DNA from: Paraspadella gotoi
Taxonomy: Eukaryota > Chaetognatha
Direction: 5' to 3'
DNA: 64,000 bases
Assembly (NCBI GenBank): GCA_051294375.1
Contig: CM119267.1
Span: 8,040,683 to 8,104,682 of the forward strand
Positions 1 through 14,660 of the stretch are shown here, one piece after another. The notes under the pieces are model-generated. The model was not told the origin of the DNA. It saw only the letters and a list, made by a program, of their open reading frames with translations, and made no database searches. Numbering within the stretch: the stretch's first letter is position 1; each line of letters starts with the position of its first letter. Both the position numbers and the translations under genes were made by a program.

Positions 1-614
1 AAAAAAACGTATAAGCTTTTATTTAAAAAAAATCTCAGGAGATATTTTTTTTGGATTGCCTAATTATAATCAATATTTTGGAAAGAAAATTAATTGGACC
101 TATATATAAAACGTAAAATAAGGATAATAATTTAGTTTTAAACGAGATTGTGTTTTGTTTAAATTGGTTAACTGACGTGTTTATTCCTTTTTATTTATGA
201 TTTATATCAATTTTGCCCCCTACCGTTCCTTTCTACTTTTCTTTTTAACTACTCCACCCCCTTTTTTCCCAAAACCCCCTCTCTTTTTTTTGTGTGTTTC
301 TGTTCCTCCCTGGTTCGCGAATCCCGGTTCCCTGTGTTTGGAGAGGGTGGATCCCTTGTGTACACTTGTTCCCCCGCCAAACTAAGTATCTCCCCCTTTT
401 TCGGCGTCTGGGCGGCGGCTGCTACCGCCGCGGCGAAGGCCGCCGCTGAGGCACCGGCGCTGCCGCGGGGTCTCTCTTTTGGTCAACGGGCACCCGGCTG
501 AGAGAGAGAGAGAGGTGGCGGTGGAGAGAGGGAATGTGGAAGGGAATAAAGTCCAAAATAAGTTTCTAGACATATCCTGGAAACGCCAGGAATACCAAAG
601 GGGAGGATCCGCGA

Positions 615-619
<5 letters not shown>

Positions 620-682
<63 letters not shown>
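620..682. repeat. (GA)n microsatellite
   Basis: About 31 uninterrupted GA units. It is the first of many purine/pyrimidine dinucleotide tracts in the window. The ORF that runs through it encodes only alternating Arg-Glu and is not a gene. Confidence 0.95.
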
Positions 683-684
<2 letters not shown>

Positions 685-1702
685 TATTGACTCAGGTTAC
701 CCCTTAAATCCTCCCCTTAACATCGACATTCCCTCGTCAGGAATATCTTGATGCCCTAAAGGGAGGAGGATATTTCTCTCCCCCTCTCTCTCTCCCTCCC
801 TCTCTCTTTTTCTCTCCCTCTCTTTCTCTCCCCCACCGAATTAGATTCTTCCTTTTCGTTGTTTTTCTGCTAAAATTTCTGAGGAAACTGAGATTTCATT
901 CTGAGATAAAAAAAAAATCTTTGCTCCTTTGCGAGGCTTCGCTCTCTTCGTCCTCGACAAAAACAAAAGATAAACACATAAATAAAAGAAGAAACAAATT
1001 CTCTGAAATGAAATCGCGAAATGAGGCGAAAGCTGACCCCGCCCTTTCAACAGAATCTTGTCCACCTTTTCTTCTCCGTCCAAATAACTATTTTCCTCCA
1101 ATTAAATGCCCAAAAGCCGTATCCTCCCTTACCACTTCACCCCCCCTTCCACCTTACCTCTCATCTTTAAACCTCCCCCCTTCCCAATCTGGACTCAAAC
1201 CCCCGCTCCCCCCCTTCCGTCGATTCTAAACCAGAATCTCTGGCGCCGCTGTTCTTTTTTTTTCTCTTTCTTCGATTTAATTCTCGCCGCCTTTCGCGTT
1301 TCCTTCGCTTTCCGCTCCGCGTCGCTCGTCGTTCGACGTCGATTTCCGACTTCTTGTTTTCCTCCCCATTACATCTCGACTGCTACCGCAACCCGAGTAC
1401 CCATTACCCGTTTCCTCTCGCATCCCGGTTGCTTTCCACTCTCGGCCTCGGACCAATCCCCGACCTAGTTTCGCTTTTTAAGACTCAGCGTTATCCTTGA
1501 CTCTTCGTATCCCACTTTCCCAGCTTACCCGCCCCAGCCCCAGCCCCAGCCCAATCCCCGTGCTCGCTTCTGGATTTCGTCAACTTGCATCGCACCGAAT
1601 CGTAATTTGAAATTTGCGTCTTTCTTTGCCGTCAAATAAAGCTTTTCGCTTTGAGGTCGAAGTTGATGGAATTGAAGAAGATTCAAATAGTGCGGGGTCA
1701 AT

Positions 1703-1810
1703 ATGCTAACAAAGGCACTAAGAGAGAGAGAGTTGAAGATACGAGTGCTTTCTTTCCCAGCCTATGCTTGTCTCTCCTTCTCTTTCTCGGGGCGTGGTTT
1801 CGAATTTAAG
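1703..1810 (+). CDS. candidate first coding exon of the KLF gene
   Basis: The segment runs from ATG 1703 to the AAG before a possible GTTTGC donor at 1811, giving 36 codons with no stop and ending in phase 0. The next certain exon, at 2636, begins in phase 0, so the two could be spliced. The predicted peptide starts MLTKALRERELK and resembles nothing I know. A start in a more distant upstream exon, outside the window, is equally possible. Confidence 0.2.
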
Positions 1811-2635
1811 GTTTGCTTTTTTTTACTTTAAAACCCAGATACAACCACGCCCGTTTTCTTCTTTATTGATAAAGAAAAGTTCGTTAGTATCTAGTTATAA
1901 TTCGCAAACGAACGGAAGAACCAACGATTTCAAGTTATTATACCAAAAAGAAAAAAAAACCATTGTTTTTTCTTTCATTGTGAACACCCTCCACACGCCC
2001 CCCCCCAAAAAAAAACCCTCAAAAATTGAGTTCATTTTTTTCTCCTTTTCTTCTTCCTTCGGTTTCGTCCCCTCTCTCTATTTGTTTTGCTTTTCTTTAT
2101 TTAAAACATTTTATTTTCCGTTTATTTTTGTTTCCCCTTCTCGACCCTTCGGTCTCTTGTTCCGCGGATCCGCCCATACAAATAAAATTTAAAAAATGGC
2201 GATTTGAAAAAAAAAAAATGGTTTAGCTAAAAAAAAAATTAGAGCTCGGATAAAATTGAACCTAAAAACACTATGTTGTCCCTCGAAAAAAAAGGAGCCA
2301 AATCGACTTGTTTGAAATCATTAACTTTTTGAATTTTCCGTTAAGTAAACAAATAATTTGGGAGGATGGCGTTATTATTTTTATATTTCACTTCATTTAA
2401 TTGTTTTTATTCTTTATTGACTTATATTCGTTTTTTTTTAAATTTAAATTTTACGTTTAATCACCTTTAAATAATAAAATATTTTTATACATAGTAGACC
2501 AGTAATTTTTAAACGCTTGATTCTAATATCTTTTAACGCAAATCGAAAATATCAGAACAGTTTAAACTTGATAATAATATCATAGCTAAACTTTGCTTTT
2601 TTAAAAACGGTTTCCTCTTTTTCTCTCTTCCGCAG

Positions 2636-5094
<2,459 letters not shown>

Positions 5095-6784
5095 CGTGCC
5101 CCAGGTTTGTTTTAGAGCTTTTGCTTTTTAGGCCTATTATTTTGTTTCATTGGCATTTAACTTTCTTTAACTTTCTTTAACTTTCTTCACAGAAACATCG
5201 GAATCACTGAAACTTTTTAATGCTCTTTTGTTGAAAGACTTCGCTAGAAATTGTCCTGGCAGAGGTCGCGCAAAAGCGGATACACGACGGAAGGAAGACG
5301 AAACAAAATACCACGATGATAATGAAAACATTTTTTGCTTCCGTTCGTAAAAAGTTTTCCGTATCAGGGTAAAACGGTTATTCGTTTGTTTGTTTTTAAA
5401 ACTTTTAGCCTTTTTAAAATAATTGAAGGTTATGTTACTAAATGCAAAAATCTTTAGGTGAAAAAAAAGGAAATAAATTTACATTAAATTAAACATGAGT
5501 TAGATTTAAAGGTAATTTGCACTTTTTTATATTTCATGAAATAAAGTTTTTTGAGAATTATTCTAATCGTTTTAGACCTTGTTTTTAATCCGGAAAACTT
5601 TTAAAATTACTCACACAATCAGCAGAATATCGGATTTTAGATGGAAGAAGTTGTTTATTGGCGCTGTGATCAGTTATAGCCTTTTTTTGCTAACTATTCC
5701 ACCTCAATGACGAACCATGATTTTTCGTGTAACCACCGCAATTAAATCCCCCCTATTGACGATTTTCCCACCAAAGAAACACCATCTGGTTTTTTTTTGG
5801 CGCGAAACAAAAAAGCTAAAAGATAACATAAAAACACTATTTACACAAGCTGTCTCTCTCACTCTCTCTCTCTCGCCAATTTGTGCCATATTTAGACACT
5901 GTCGTTCTCTGTACAAAAGAAACATTGTAAGTACATATTATGCTGGACATAATGGAAATATCTCTATCGTCTGGTGCTTATTATTATACCACTTAACAAT
6001 ATGTGCCTTTTACTAAGAAAACTTCTTTATCAACCCGAGTTCGATACTCTGACCTGAGAATATTGATTGTTTGTTTGAAGAATCGGAGGTAGTCTCTGTT
6101 GATAATTTACTTTTCATAACCGTTATCTATCTCATTGTTTTTTTTTTCTCTCTAAGATATGTGATCACGCGTTTCTATCAAAAATTGAAAAAAAAAATTG
6201 AAAGAAAAAAGACGCGATGCATTAACTCGTCCCGTTGTTAATTCGTGGTTAATCGAATCGGTTTTACGATCGTTACGCGAATTAATTTATCTTAATTTTG
6301 TTTTCCAAAACTAAATAGTATAAAATATTAACGAGAAATCGGCCTTACACAAAATTATTCCTGTGAAAGCTTAACTTTGAAACGTGAAGTCCAGACAGAA
6401 ATTTTTGGACTGCTACCACTGTTCTTCCCAACTAACTTTTGGTTCCAAGTGTGATACTGCCTTAACTCATTCTATGAAACTTGCATTATTATAATTCTGC
6501 GTAAATTCACGTTTTGTTCCAACGAATTTATTGGAGTTAGTACTATAAATCATGAAAACTGAGTTAGACTAGAATAAAAAATATGAAACCTTTTAATTAT
6601 TAACACTTTTTAACATTTTTAAATATAAAAAACAAGTAAAAAGAAATCTACCTCAAATTGATTATTCGGAATGCAAATATTAGCTCTGCAGAACCACTGC
6701 ACTTATATATCTTACAATGGTTAAATATTAAAAGAATAAGAACGAATTATACTTGAAAAACCTTTCATACGGAGTAAATCGTAT
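5095..6784. other. convergent intergenic region between KLF and AIFM3
   Basis: The sequence is AT-rich and non-coding. It holds the 3' end of the KLF transcript, with AATAAA at 5539-5544 as a plausible poly(A) signal and another AATAAA near 5470. On the other strand a TTTATT at 6527-6532 could be the poly(A) signal for AIFM3. A short CT run lies near 5852-5874. No coding similarity is visible. Confidence 0.6.
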
Positions 6785-7889
6785 TCATTCGAAGAATCCT
6801 TCAGGATTTTCTCTGAAAGAAATAAAGAAACAAAACGGTTACTTTTTGAAAGTAATCGATCAATAAAACCATGGCTTATGTAATATATACCCGACGTTAC
6901 TATTTGCAATCAAAAAGATATTGCTTAAACAGTAAATACTACCTGATGACATCGGCGGGAATATTCCTTCCCCTTTTCAAAGAGTCAGCGAATTTCGCAA
7001 CGATGGGATCCCAGTTCATAGACGACGCAGCAACCACGTGGTCATCTCCGGATTCGTTTTTGGCGACATAAAAAGCCGCGAACTTGTAATTGTCCAAGTC
7101 TCCATGAATGACGACGTCGTCATATCCGTTCGCGGCCAATCCTGAGGTAATTAAACCTTTTCTTTTTTGCGGCATTAAAATATTCTACGGATTGAGGCAT
7201 ATTCAGGGCTGCTGCGGAATCAGGAATCAGGACGAAAAGTTGACAGCCCAGTTTGGGATCGAACCCGGGACTGTCATGGCAGGAGTGCGAAACAGTATCC
7301 CTCGCTCTACGAAGCCTCTGCTACCCGAGAGATTCACGGGTCATCAGATACACAAATTTATATCAAATTTACTGACCGGCGTATCTTAAACTTTTCCCAT
7401 ATTGCATCGACCAGAAAAAAGGCACTGTGTCTAATATTTGCTTGCACTCGGTTTCGTTGGCATCGGCAGCGATGTTGGAGCCAGCCACGTGTCCCGTCTT
7501 CAACGCCATCTGCCAATGGCCTATTGATACGCGACCCCCCTTGACGACCGGTAGTGGAAATTCGGCCACGTCGCCCGCCGCCCACACGTAAGGAGAGGAC
7601 GTGCGGAGAAACTAAATCGGAATCAGTTAACACAGTAATCAATAATCATAGCAAAATTATCCTTTGTGGCGGTATATTCACACCGCCTCACGTCCATCAT
7701 CCTTCAGCCAAATCCATTGGCTCAGAGGGGGAACACACCATCCCAGGCGTAGTGTTCTTGGGTAACCGCGCCAGTGACTGGAGGCGTCACTGAGGGTCGG
7801 AAGCCTCCAAAGCCAACAGTGAGATGCCCCATCCCAATGGGCATCACAGGCAACCCGGCTGTTGCCATACCTTCCAAATTTTTTTAGAT

Positions 7890-7925
<36 letters not shown>

Positions 7926-10900
7926 CAGTCAAAATACAAAGATTTATATACATATGTTTTGTATTGTCCAATGTAATGCATTCAACATCCATTTGGGCTA
8001 AAGGGATTATATTAGGTTTGGTAACATATACATGTTAACATTAAATTCAGGGATAAAGGAACAGAAATAAGGCACTTTTGGTAAAGAGAGCCTATTTTCT
8101 CTTCTTATTTTATATACTCACTTGATCGACAGCGACGTAACCGGCAGCGTTGAGTGTTACTCCGCTCGATTCCACCGGACGCAAAAGCTCCGAGTTGGGT
8201 TCCACGCCGGCGCCAACGATTAAAATGTCGAGGGGCAAATCTGTTGGAGGATGTTGGGTAATAATCTAAAGTTTGAGGCGAATTTTAAATATTACAAAAT
8301 GATTGTAAAGTTAATGCCGCAATTATTCGACCTCCTAATGGGCCCTCCTTCGACTTGAGCGAGACAGAAGTGACCCGACCGCTGGCGTTCGTCGTCGCCA
8401 TGGAGATCGTGGCGCCAGTTTTAATTATGACCCCCTTCGATTTGTGAAGCTGCAAGAGATATTTCGACAAGTCGTATTCGTTACTACTTAATGACATTAG
8501 CTAAAACTAAAGCTGCGAAACACTTGATGACGTGATGAGGTGAGAAATATTTTTTTTGCGTCGAAAAGGCTTTCACCGCCACTTGGCTACTACTGATTTT
8601 TCTCTCTTTTTTTTTACTCTCTTTCTTCACGATTTCTGCCGTCAACAATTTTCTAACTTTCTCGTCTTCTTGCTCTTAATGTTCTTATAATAATACAAAT
8701 GTTTTATCATATCAGATACATTATGTTCCTGCCGACCTTCATAAGCGCCTCTCCAATCCGTTTGCCGACGACGTTTTGCAGAGGAACCGACGAGCGACTT
8801 ATGACCGTCACGGATTTGGCCTTGTCGCTCAAGTAGGCGGCGACTTCCATTCCGATGAAGCCGGAACCCAAGATGACCACGTGGGCCCCTTGAGCTTCGT
8901 CGGCGATGGCGTTGGCATTGCCGGGCGTCCTCAGATACTTAACGTTGGGAGGCGCGGCGTCGTCGGCGATACCCGGCGCGCGAAAGCGGCGCGGTCGGGC
9001 GCCGGTGGCCAAGAGAAGGTGGCTGAAAAAAAAAAGATCGTTAAAGCTTTTTTATATGACCGCTGATAATGAATACTACTTAATCTTTCTTTCTTCACAA
9101 AGGATTAATTTTTTTTACACAGTCGTGATTCAAACAGTGTTCTGTTTCGCGATCTCTATCGCAAAATCGCAGAAGTGATGATCAGAAAACTGTCTTAAAC
9201 ATAATTTAAAAAAAAAACAAGTCCACGTAAAAATTTTTTTAAAAAACCAAAACCAATGCAAAAAAAAAAGGTAAAAATTAAAAAAGAAAGAAAAATAAAC
9301 AGATAAACCGATTCCATCTACGATGTAATAATAATACAAGTATACAGATGAAAACAATGCGATACTGTTTTGGTGACAGATTCTATCGCTGCCAGATTTT
9401 TTCGACCTGAACTGAACTTGAGATCCGGCGCCGCAAAAGGCCGTCTTGGAGGCGAACTCGATTTTCTCGACTCTGGCGCCGACGAGAACCTCGACGTCGA
9501 TGGAACCGAGAAAATCCGCGTCACGGAGAAGAAGTGAGGACGGCGACGACGACAGCGCCTGGGGAAATATAGTCTAGTTCTATTTCTAAACTCCATAATC
9601 AAACATTATTATCAAGTATTTCAATTAATGAAATAAACTTTAAAGCTGTCCTTTTTTTGCAGACTGTTTTGAGTACTAAGTGATTTCATTTATGCAAACA
9701 CCATTTATAATGNNNNNNNNNNCTGTCATTTTTTACAGACGTATGTCGTGACTGTTTTGAGTACTTAGTGATTTCATTTATGCAAACACCATTTATAATG
9801 ATTCACCTTACTGAGTTTCGTACGGTCGTAAGGGGGACATGCTTCCTCGGTCGCCATGACGACTCGTCCTTGAAAACCGTTTTGACGTAGCGACTCCGCC
9901 GCCGCCATGGCCGCCCCGCCTTTTGAGTCCAAGCGATTGAAGAATTGGACCCATATCCATTGAATTAACTGTAAATAATAATATCTCACCTCCTCCTACG
10001 ATTAAAACGCACTGGGTCGACGATGACACTCGCCGACACATTTCCTTGACCCGGCGTGTCGGCAGGGTCGGCGAACTATCCGTTGACGATGCTGACTGCA
10101 AAAGAATGTGAATATCTTCTGAATCAAATTTTTGATGAGATTTTAAGTCAGATGTTAAGTTATAGTACAAAAATACCGTTTAAAATCACTTCAAATTACA
10201 TTATTTTTATTTTTAATAATTACATTTTCAAATACAATCCCCCACCTTCGAATTTTGACGAAGACTCGATCGTCCCTGACAACGACTCCGTAAACCGGGA
10301 TCGAGTCTAAACCCGGAAAATCCTCGATGTCTCCCGTTTTTGCGTTAGCAGGCGCCGTGCCACGGGCAACGTACGCGCCCGGACGAATAATTTCCTGTGG
10401 AGGTTAAGGGAGGGGGGTTTCGAGCCATACATTGATTATCGAGAGTCGATATCTCGGCAGCCCATTATAGAACAGCACCTTTGACGAGCGGCGCTCCAAA
10501 GTGCGAGCATTTCGGTCCTATGGCGGAGATTTTCCCCTGGTCTTTGATCAACAAAACTTTCTGATTTTTGAAAACAGCGACTTCGCGCATTCTGGGGAAG
10601 AAATTAAGGGGGGGGACATGGTTAGGACACGAAAGGATGGTATGGCGACGGAGAGACATGTGTGATGCCCGGGGTGTGAGGCATCTTCCGACAATGGTTT
10701 GCTTATACTGGCACCATTACACTAAACCTGCGTGACAGAGTGGGGATTGAAGTCGGAACTCACGGTTGATAAGCGAGCACTTAAGTGCCAAAAATAATGG
10801 GACGAGCTTTACCAAGCTATACTGGAGGCGAAATTAGGAATCGCCACAATGGATACAAATTTTTCAAACTTATAAAACTAAAACAAAAAACCGAGAATGG

Positions 10901-12229
10901 GTTTCCCGAGTTAGAAACGACTCTGTGTAATTCAATTTGTACGCCCTGTACAAGTATTTTTGAATGGGCACTTTTCATCTCTGATTCAAATTAGGCAATT
11001 ATCTACACTGCAGCGTAAAAAAAAGAAGACACTTGTTAGCTCTAAAAAAACCTCACTTTTTTTTTAATTTTGGGAAAAATTATATAAAAAGTTTAGCTTT
11101 TTTCCAAAGCTATCAATTGGTGCACTGATGATAAAAGATTGTTTTTCTATAACGTTTCTTTACTTATTTTAATTTGATATAGGTAAAAAATGGTTGACAT
11201 CTATCCTTACAGATATTGTATGCTGAATTTGTTCAGCCAATTTCATATTATAAACATTTTATAATAGGAAAAAAAAAAAAGAAACTAATTTCGTTTTTTT
11301 CGATTTTTTGTACCAATCGATTTTCACGTCCTATAACTTTTGAACGCTTTGCTCGATTTTATTAAGCCTTGAACCAATTGCTTCATCTTTCAATAAGCTT
11401 TATTTTAAATTTTTACATCCAATACTATTTTTTGACGTGAAAAAGTAGCCCCTTTTTTTTTTGCGCCGCAGTGTAGTATGATAATAATTCCTTACTCTCC
11501 ATCGGCCAAATCGTCTGGTCCGACGTTGATTTCCATCGTCTCTTCCATCGTCGTCGTTGTCGTAGTCGATCGAGGACGATCTTAAGTAGGGATGCAAAAT
11601 TTAAATTTTTTTATTAATGTTAATCGACTCCAAACGACTTATTTTTGTCGGAAACAATTTCGCGGACCTTGTCAAAAAGACTCTAAACTTACCGACTTGG
11701 ATTATAAATCATTGTTTATTAATTTGTCTTCGTTTCTTACATCGTTTTGATTTCAGCTCAGTGAGCGTCGAGTTATATTATTCATAGAAAGTACTTACAA
11801 CACAGAACTACGATCATAATGTAAATGACGCATATTTCGTGTAATATTTGTTTGTTTTGTTTAAAACTTAACTTAGAAGTAATAAAACATAATATATATT
11901 ATCAAAGGTTCTTCCATTACCAGTTCTCAGGCCAACACTCTTCCTTCTAGGCGGCGCCTTAACCGATTCGGGGATCCGCTGGGGCTGCGGCGATCTCGGC
12001 TGTCGCTGTGGATAGAGGTTTTGCGAAAGTTCCTGTTGAACGGGACGCCGCGGTTGGACGAGAGGCTGTTGTTGATTGGAACCCCTGGGTGGAGGGCTAA
12101 GGATTGGCTCAACAGAGACGATCTTCTGCTTCGGAGAAACCGGGGGTCTCGGAGGTCGAGCGGGTCGTCGATGAGAGTCCGGAAGAGGTCGTCCCGTGGA
12201 AGGTGAAGTCTCGAGAGAATTAGACGAGC
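6785..12229 (-). CDS. AIFM3: AIFM3-like Rieske/FAD-dependent oxidoreductase (frame broken once)
   Basis: Thirteen exons run from high to low coordinates: 12229-11921, 11580-11496, 10591-10479, 10394-10246, 10095-9990, 9919-9807, 9558-9407, 9022-8737, 8449-8332, 8240-8122, 7611-7377, 7141-6943 and 6812-6785 (stop). They give about 669 residues without the unseen start exon. The first exon is a Pro/Arg/Gln-rich extension. Next comes the Rieske domain with KCSHFGAP and CPWHGAC (the Cys/His pairs that hold the 2Fe-2S cluster). Then follow a dinucleotide-binding LIVGGGGAA, PYDRTKLSK, a second GSGFIGMEVAAYL, and WAAGDVAEFP of the FAD domain. Order and spacing match vertebrate AIFM3 throughout. The C-terminus ends early (RENPEGFFE) compared with vertebrates. 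Splice phases agree except inside the fourth exon, where a frameshift near 10345 interrupts the Rieske motif. The family acts at mitochondria and is linked to cell death; the substrate is unknown. Confidence 0.92.
7195..7345 (-). mobile_element. tRNA-derived SINE fragment in an AIFM3 intron
   Basis: Read on the minus strand, the segment contains an A-box-like TAGCAGAGGC and, some 60 bases later, GGTTCGATCCC, which is the canonical B box of RNA polymerase III promoters. The sequence does not fold into a full tRNA cloverleaf with paired acceptor ends, so a SINE head is more likely than a tRNA gene. It lies wholly inside the intron 7142-7376. The boundaries are approximate. Confidence 0.55.
7612..8121 (-). 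other. AIFM3 intron holding an A-tailed retroposon
   Basis: This 510-base intron is mostly filled by a GC-richer block (about 7665-7875) followed by a long A-run, listed separately. The rest is ordinary AT-rich intron with a GTGAGT donor on the minus-strand side at 8121. Confidence 0.6.
7665..7923 (+). mobile_element. A-tailed short retroposon (SINE-like)
   Basis: A GC-rich block of about 210 bases inside an AT-rich intron ends in ATTTATA followed by roughly 38 consecutive A residues (7886-7923). A sequence unlike its surroundings that ends in a poly(A) tail is the signature of L1-type retroposition. I do not see clear target-site duplications or a Pol III promoter, so whether it is a SINE or a processed fragment of another transcript is open. 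Confidence 0.5.
9662..9800. repeat. 51-base direct repeat flanking a 10-N gap
   Basis: Positions 9662-9712 and 9750-9800 are the same 51 bases with one difference, and the 10-N gap (9713-9722) lies between. This is what is left when two overlapping contig ends are scaffolded without being merged. It falls in an AIFM3 intron; the exons on either side join in phase, so no coding sequence is lost. Confidence 0.85.
10335..10355 (-). other. AIFM3: frameshift in the AIFM3 Rieske exon
   Basis: The exon reads CPWHGAC in one frame and then meets TAA. The expected continuation (NAKTGDIEDFPGLDS) is perfectly readable one frame over, starting at the next bases (10341-10348, GTTAGCA on +). A two-base loss that removes the conserved Phe codon between Cys and Asn explains it. 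Exon length then fits the following exon only if a second compensating indel exists or the donor lies ten bases further on (ATT before GTATTT). Confidence 0.75.
10592..11495 (-). other. AIFM3 intron, with a second SINE-like fragment
   Basis: The 904-base intron is AT-rich. Its first part (about 10640-10790) contains the SINE-like fragment given separately. The remainder shows only T- and A-rich runs and no coding signal. Confidence 0.55.
10640..10790 (-). mobile_element. degenerate tRNA-derived SINE fragment
   Basis: On the minus strand the block contains GTTCCGACTTCAATCCC, a B-box-like sequence split by extra bases, preceded by CTCGCTTATCAACC, which resembles the anticodon arm of a tRNA. 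Together they look like a diverged tRNA-derived SINE. The evidence is weaker than for the fragment at 7195-7345. Confidence 0.35.
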
Positions 12230-14660
12230 CTGAAAGGTTTATTATTTATTTATTTATTCCCAAATTAAAATTCAATTTTAAGTTATAAACATTTTTATTC
12301 GTAAAAATAACAATGAGCATGTTTACCTCCCACTAATTTTTTTATTTAATTTTCATGCATAAAATTGAACGTTTTGTACTATTTCGCAAAAATTTTGCTT
12401 TTTTGGTTTCTCTTTTTAATTCTTAATATCACTTGAAAATGTTCCAAAACGAAGGCATGACGATTGCACGAAAAAAAATTTGAAATAAATATTAATCAAA
12501 TCTTTTATGTTAGCATTTAAGAGAAAACTCATTGATTTCTAGGGGCGAAATCAAGATGAAGTTTTATTCTGAGAATAAAAGTGACTAAAAATCAAAATGG
12601 TTACAAAATTTAAAAAAAAAATTTTTAAATATAATCAAAAGGCAATTTTATTGCTACCGACTGGCGTAATCGACGGAGAGAGAAAATAAAAAAAAGTATT
12701 TTAGAGTTGAAATCGACGGCCCGGTTGTCAATTAACACTACGCATAGGATAACTGGATTTCCCCACTTATTTTTGCAGAAATAGTTATTTCAATAAAGGG
12801 TCGAAGTTGAATTAAGCCATTGATGATATTGTAAAAATATTTCCGAATAAGTCACACACACATTGGTGCGATATAAATTCTTTGCTTAAGCATAACTGTG
12901 TAACAAGTAGTTTAGTAACATTACAGGGTAACAAGTAACTCTGAAATTTTCCTAGTAATACCGTCGTAGTTAATTAATAATGACAATTTTAAGGACACTC
13001 TAATTAGTAAACAGGGTTTAAGGTCTCACGAAATAATTGCAGCTAAGATATATAATTTGCATATTTTGCATAACGACGTGTTCTGGTTTCCTTATTTAAC
13101 AAGATGTTAATGAGGCTTAAATTCTTTTATTTTTGTTTTCATTTAATTTCGGAAAGTTTAGAGGGCATTTTTAAAGCTGTTTTTCTGAGAAATCCTCTTT
13201 TACGTCTTTCGGTTGCGGAGAAACTTCCTATTAAAAATCTTTAAAAGGAACAACAGAAAGTGAAAGCTGCTAAAATCGGATTAAGCGCGTAAACAAGAGA
13301 ACGAAATACGAACGATCTTTTATTCATTTCTCGTTAACCCGTTGTCTTTTTGTTTCGTCTCGTAGATGTCGCCAGAGACTAAGACAAGACGCGATTGTTT
13401 TAACGAGGCGTCAAAAGATGCGTCGTCACTGATTCCTCGTTGGATTTGGAAGCCTCGTTTGATGCCTCTCAGTTTCTGCGCATGGTCTCACCAAAGAACA
13501 ACAACAGTATGAATGGGCGTTTTTTAAAACAAAACAAAACAAAAAAAAAACGAAGAAAAACATTCGTCTTGACATTTATACGAAGTAAAAAATATTAAAA
13601 GAAATAGAAGGAAAAGTTTAAAGTATTATACAAACAAAAACTCTTATTCCGTTCTTTGCTACCGATTTTAGTTTCTCTCTCTCTCTCTGTCTTTCTTTTA
13701 TTCATTCACTCGTGATGTCGAGTTAAAACAAGACTGAAAAAAAGAAATCACCAAACTCTTTTTTTTCTTTAATTAGTTCCTGTGTGTCTTTCACTTTTCT
13801 ATTCCCTGAAAATCCGGGACATTTGAGTGAAGGAACATTCGAGCGAATTCAACATCCGCACAAGTTTAAAAGGAATTCGGGTTCCATTCTCTTTCCATCC
13901 TCTGTTCTCACTTGAAGAAAATTCACAAGAAAAGGCCGAACCGTGCCGATTTTCTAAATTTAATTGGGGATGTAACTCCTTTTTTTTTTCTAATTAGTTC
14001 GTTAACTTCGTCATTCAAGTGATTTAGATTTGGTAACCTTGGTACTGCTTAATTTTAAACATCGATTTTTTTTTCGCATCGACGGTTCTCGCCAGGCACA
14101 TTTTTGGACAAAAAAAAAACCTTCACTAGAGATTGAACGAGACTCGAGTGAATGCCTCACGATATATACATAATATTACTATATATATATATCTTCCAAA
14201 CAAACATTATAACTCGGTCATATTCTTCAAAAGAGCATGTATCGGAATTTTAGCTAATTTATAACTTTGTATGAAAACGATCGATTTTAAAACTTCAAAC
14301 GTTAATAGATTCAACAGCTTATCGAAAAGTAAAGAGAATTTTAACCTTTCGAAAGAAAAAAAAAAAATATGATGAAAAACGTTTATATCATTTCTTTTCG
14401 GTTCCCTTCACTTTTTTTTTTCGTTTCCCAAAGGAAATAAGAAAAGGCGAGCGAAGTCTTTATTTTTACTTCCTTTTTTATTAGGTATTTTATCACTGAA
14501 ACGGAGCTTTCGATAACTAGGTCTGTTTGGGTTACAATCACTCCAACAGTCACGCATTCTAAATCGTGGGAGTTTAAAGATTTTTTTTTCCCTTCCTCTC
14601 CTAGATTTTGGAGAAAAAACTGAATGAAACGATAAACAATATAAAAACAATCGACCCACG
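12230..14660. other. divergent intergenic region between AIFM3 and the ZIP gene
   Basis: The first coding exon and promoter of AIFM3 and the promoter of the transporter must lie here. The exon at 11921-12229 begins in phase 1, so at least one more upstream exon is needed, but I cannot identify it. The stretch is AT-rich, with a short CT run near 13675-13689 and an AT-alternating run near 14160-14190. No ORF resembles a known protein. Confidence 0.5.

Larger units (their letters stand above)
1..2635. other. 5' flank of the KLF gene, no firm coding exon
   Basis: The stretch is AT-rich at both ends with GC-rich patches near 400-475 and 1240-1640. The second patch is strongly pyrimidine-rich and CpG-containing, which would suit a promoter or 5' untranslated region of the gene starting downstream. 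No ORF here resembles a known protein. One segment could be the missing first coding exon: an ATG at 1703 opens 36 codons ending at 1810 just before GTTTGC, in phase 0, which matches the phase-0 start of the exon at 2636. The donor is weak and the peptide is not recognisably KLF-like, so this is only a candidate. Confidence 0.4.

Noticed and set aside
479-751. ORF across the GA tract (90 codons)
   Set aside because: It is Arg-Glu repeat from a microsatellite; the same pattern appears at every GA run in the window.
1106-1468. 120-codon ORF in the KLF upstream region
   Set aside because: Phe/Pro/Ser-rich low-complexity sequence in a pyrimidine-rich region, no splice link to the KLF exons.
7255-7340. 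tRNA gene in the AIFM3 intron
   Set aside because: A B box and a possible A box are present, but I could not fit acceptor-stem pairing or an anticodon loop; a SINE head explains it better.
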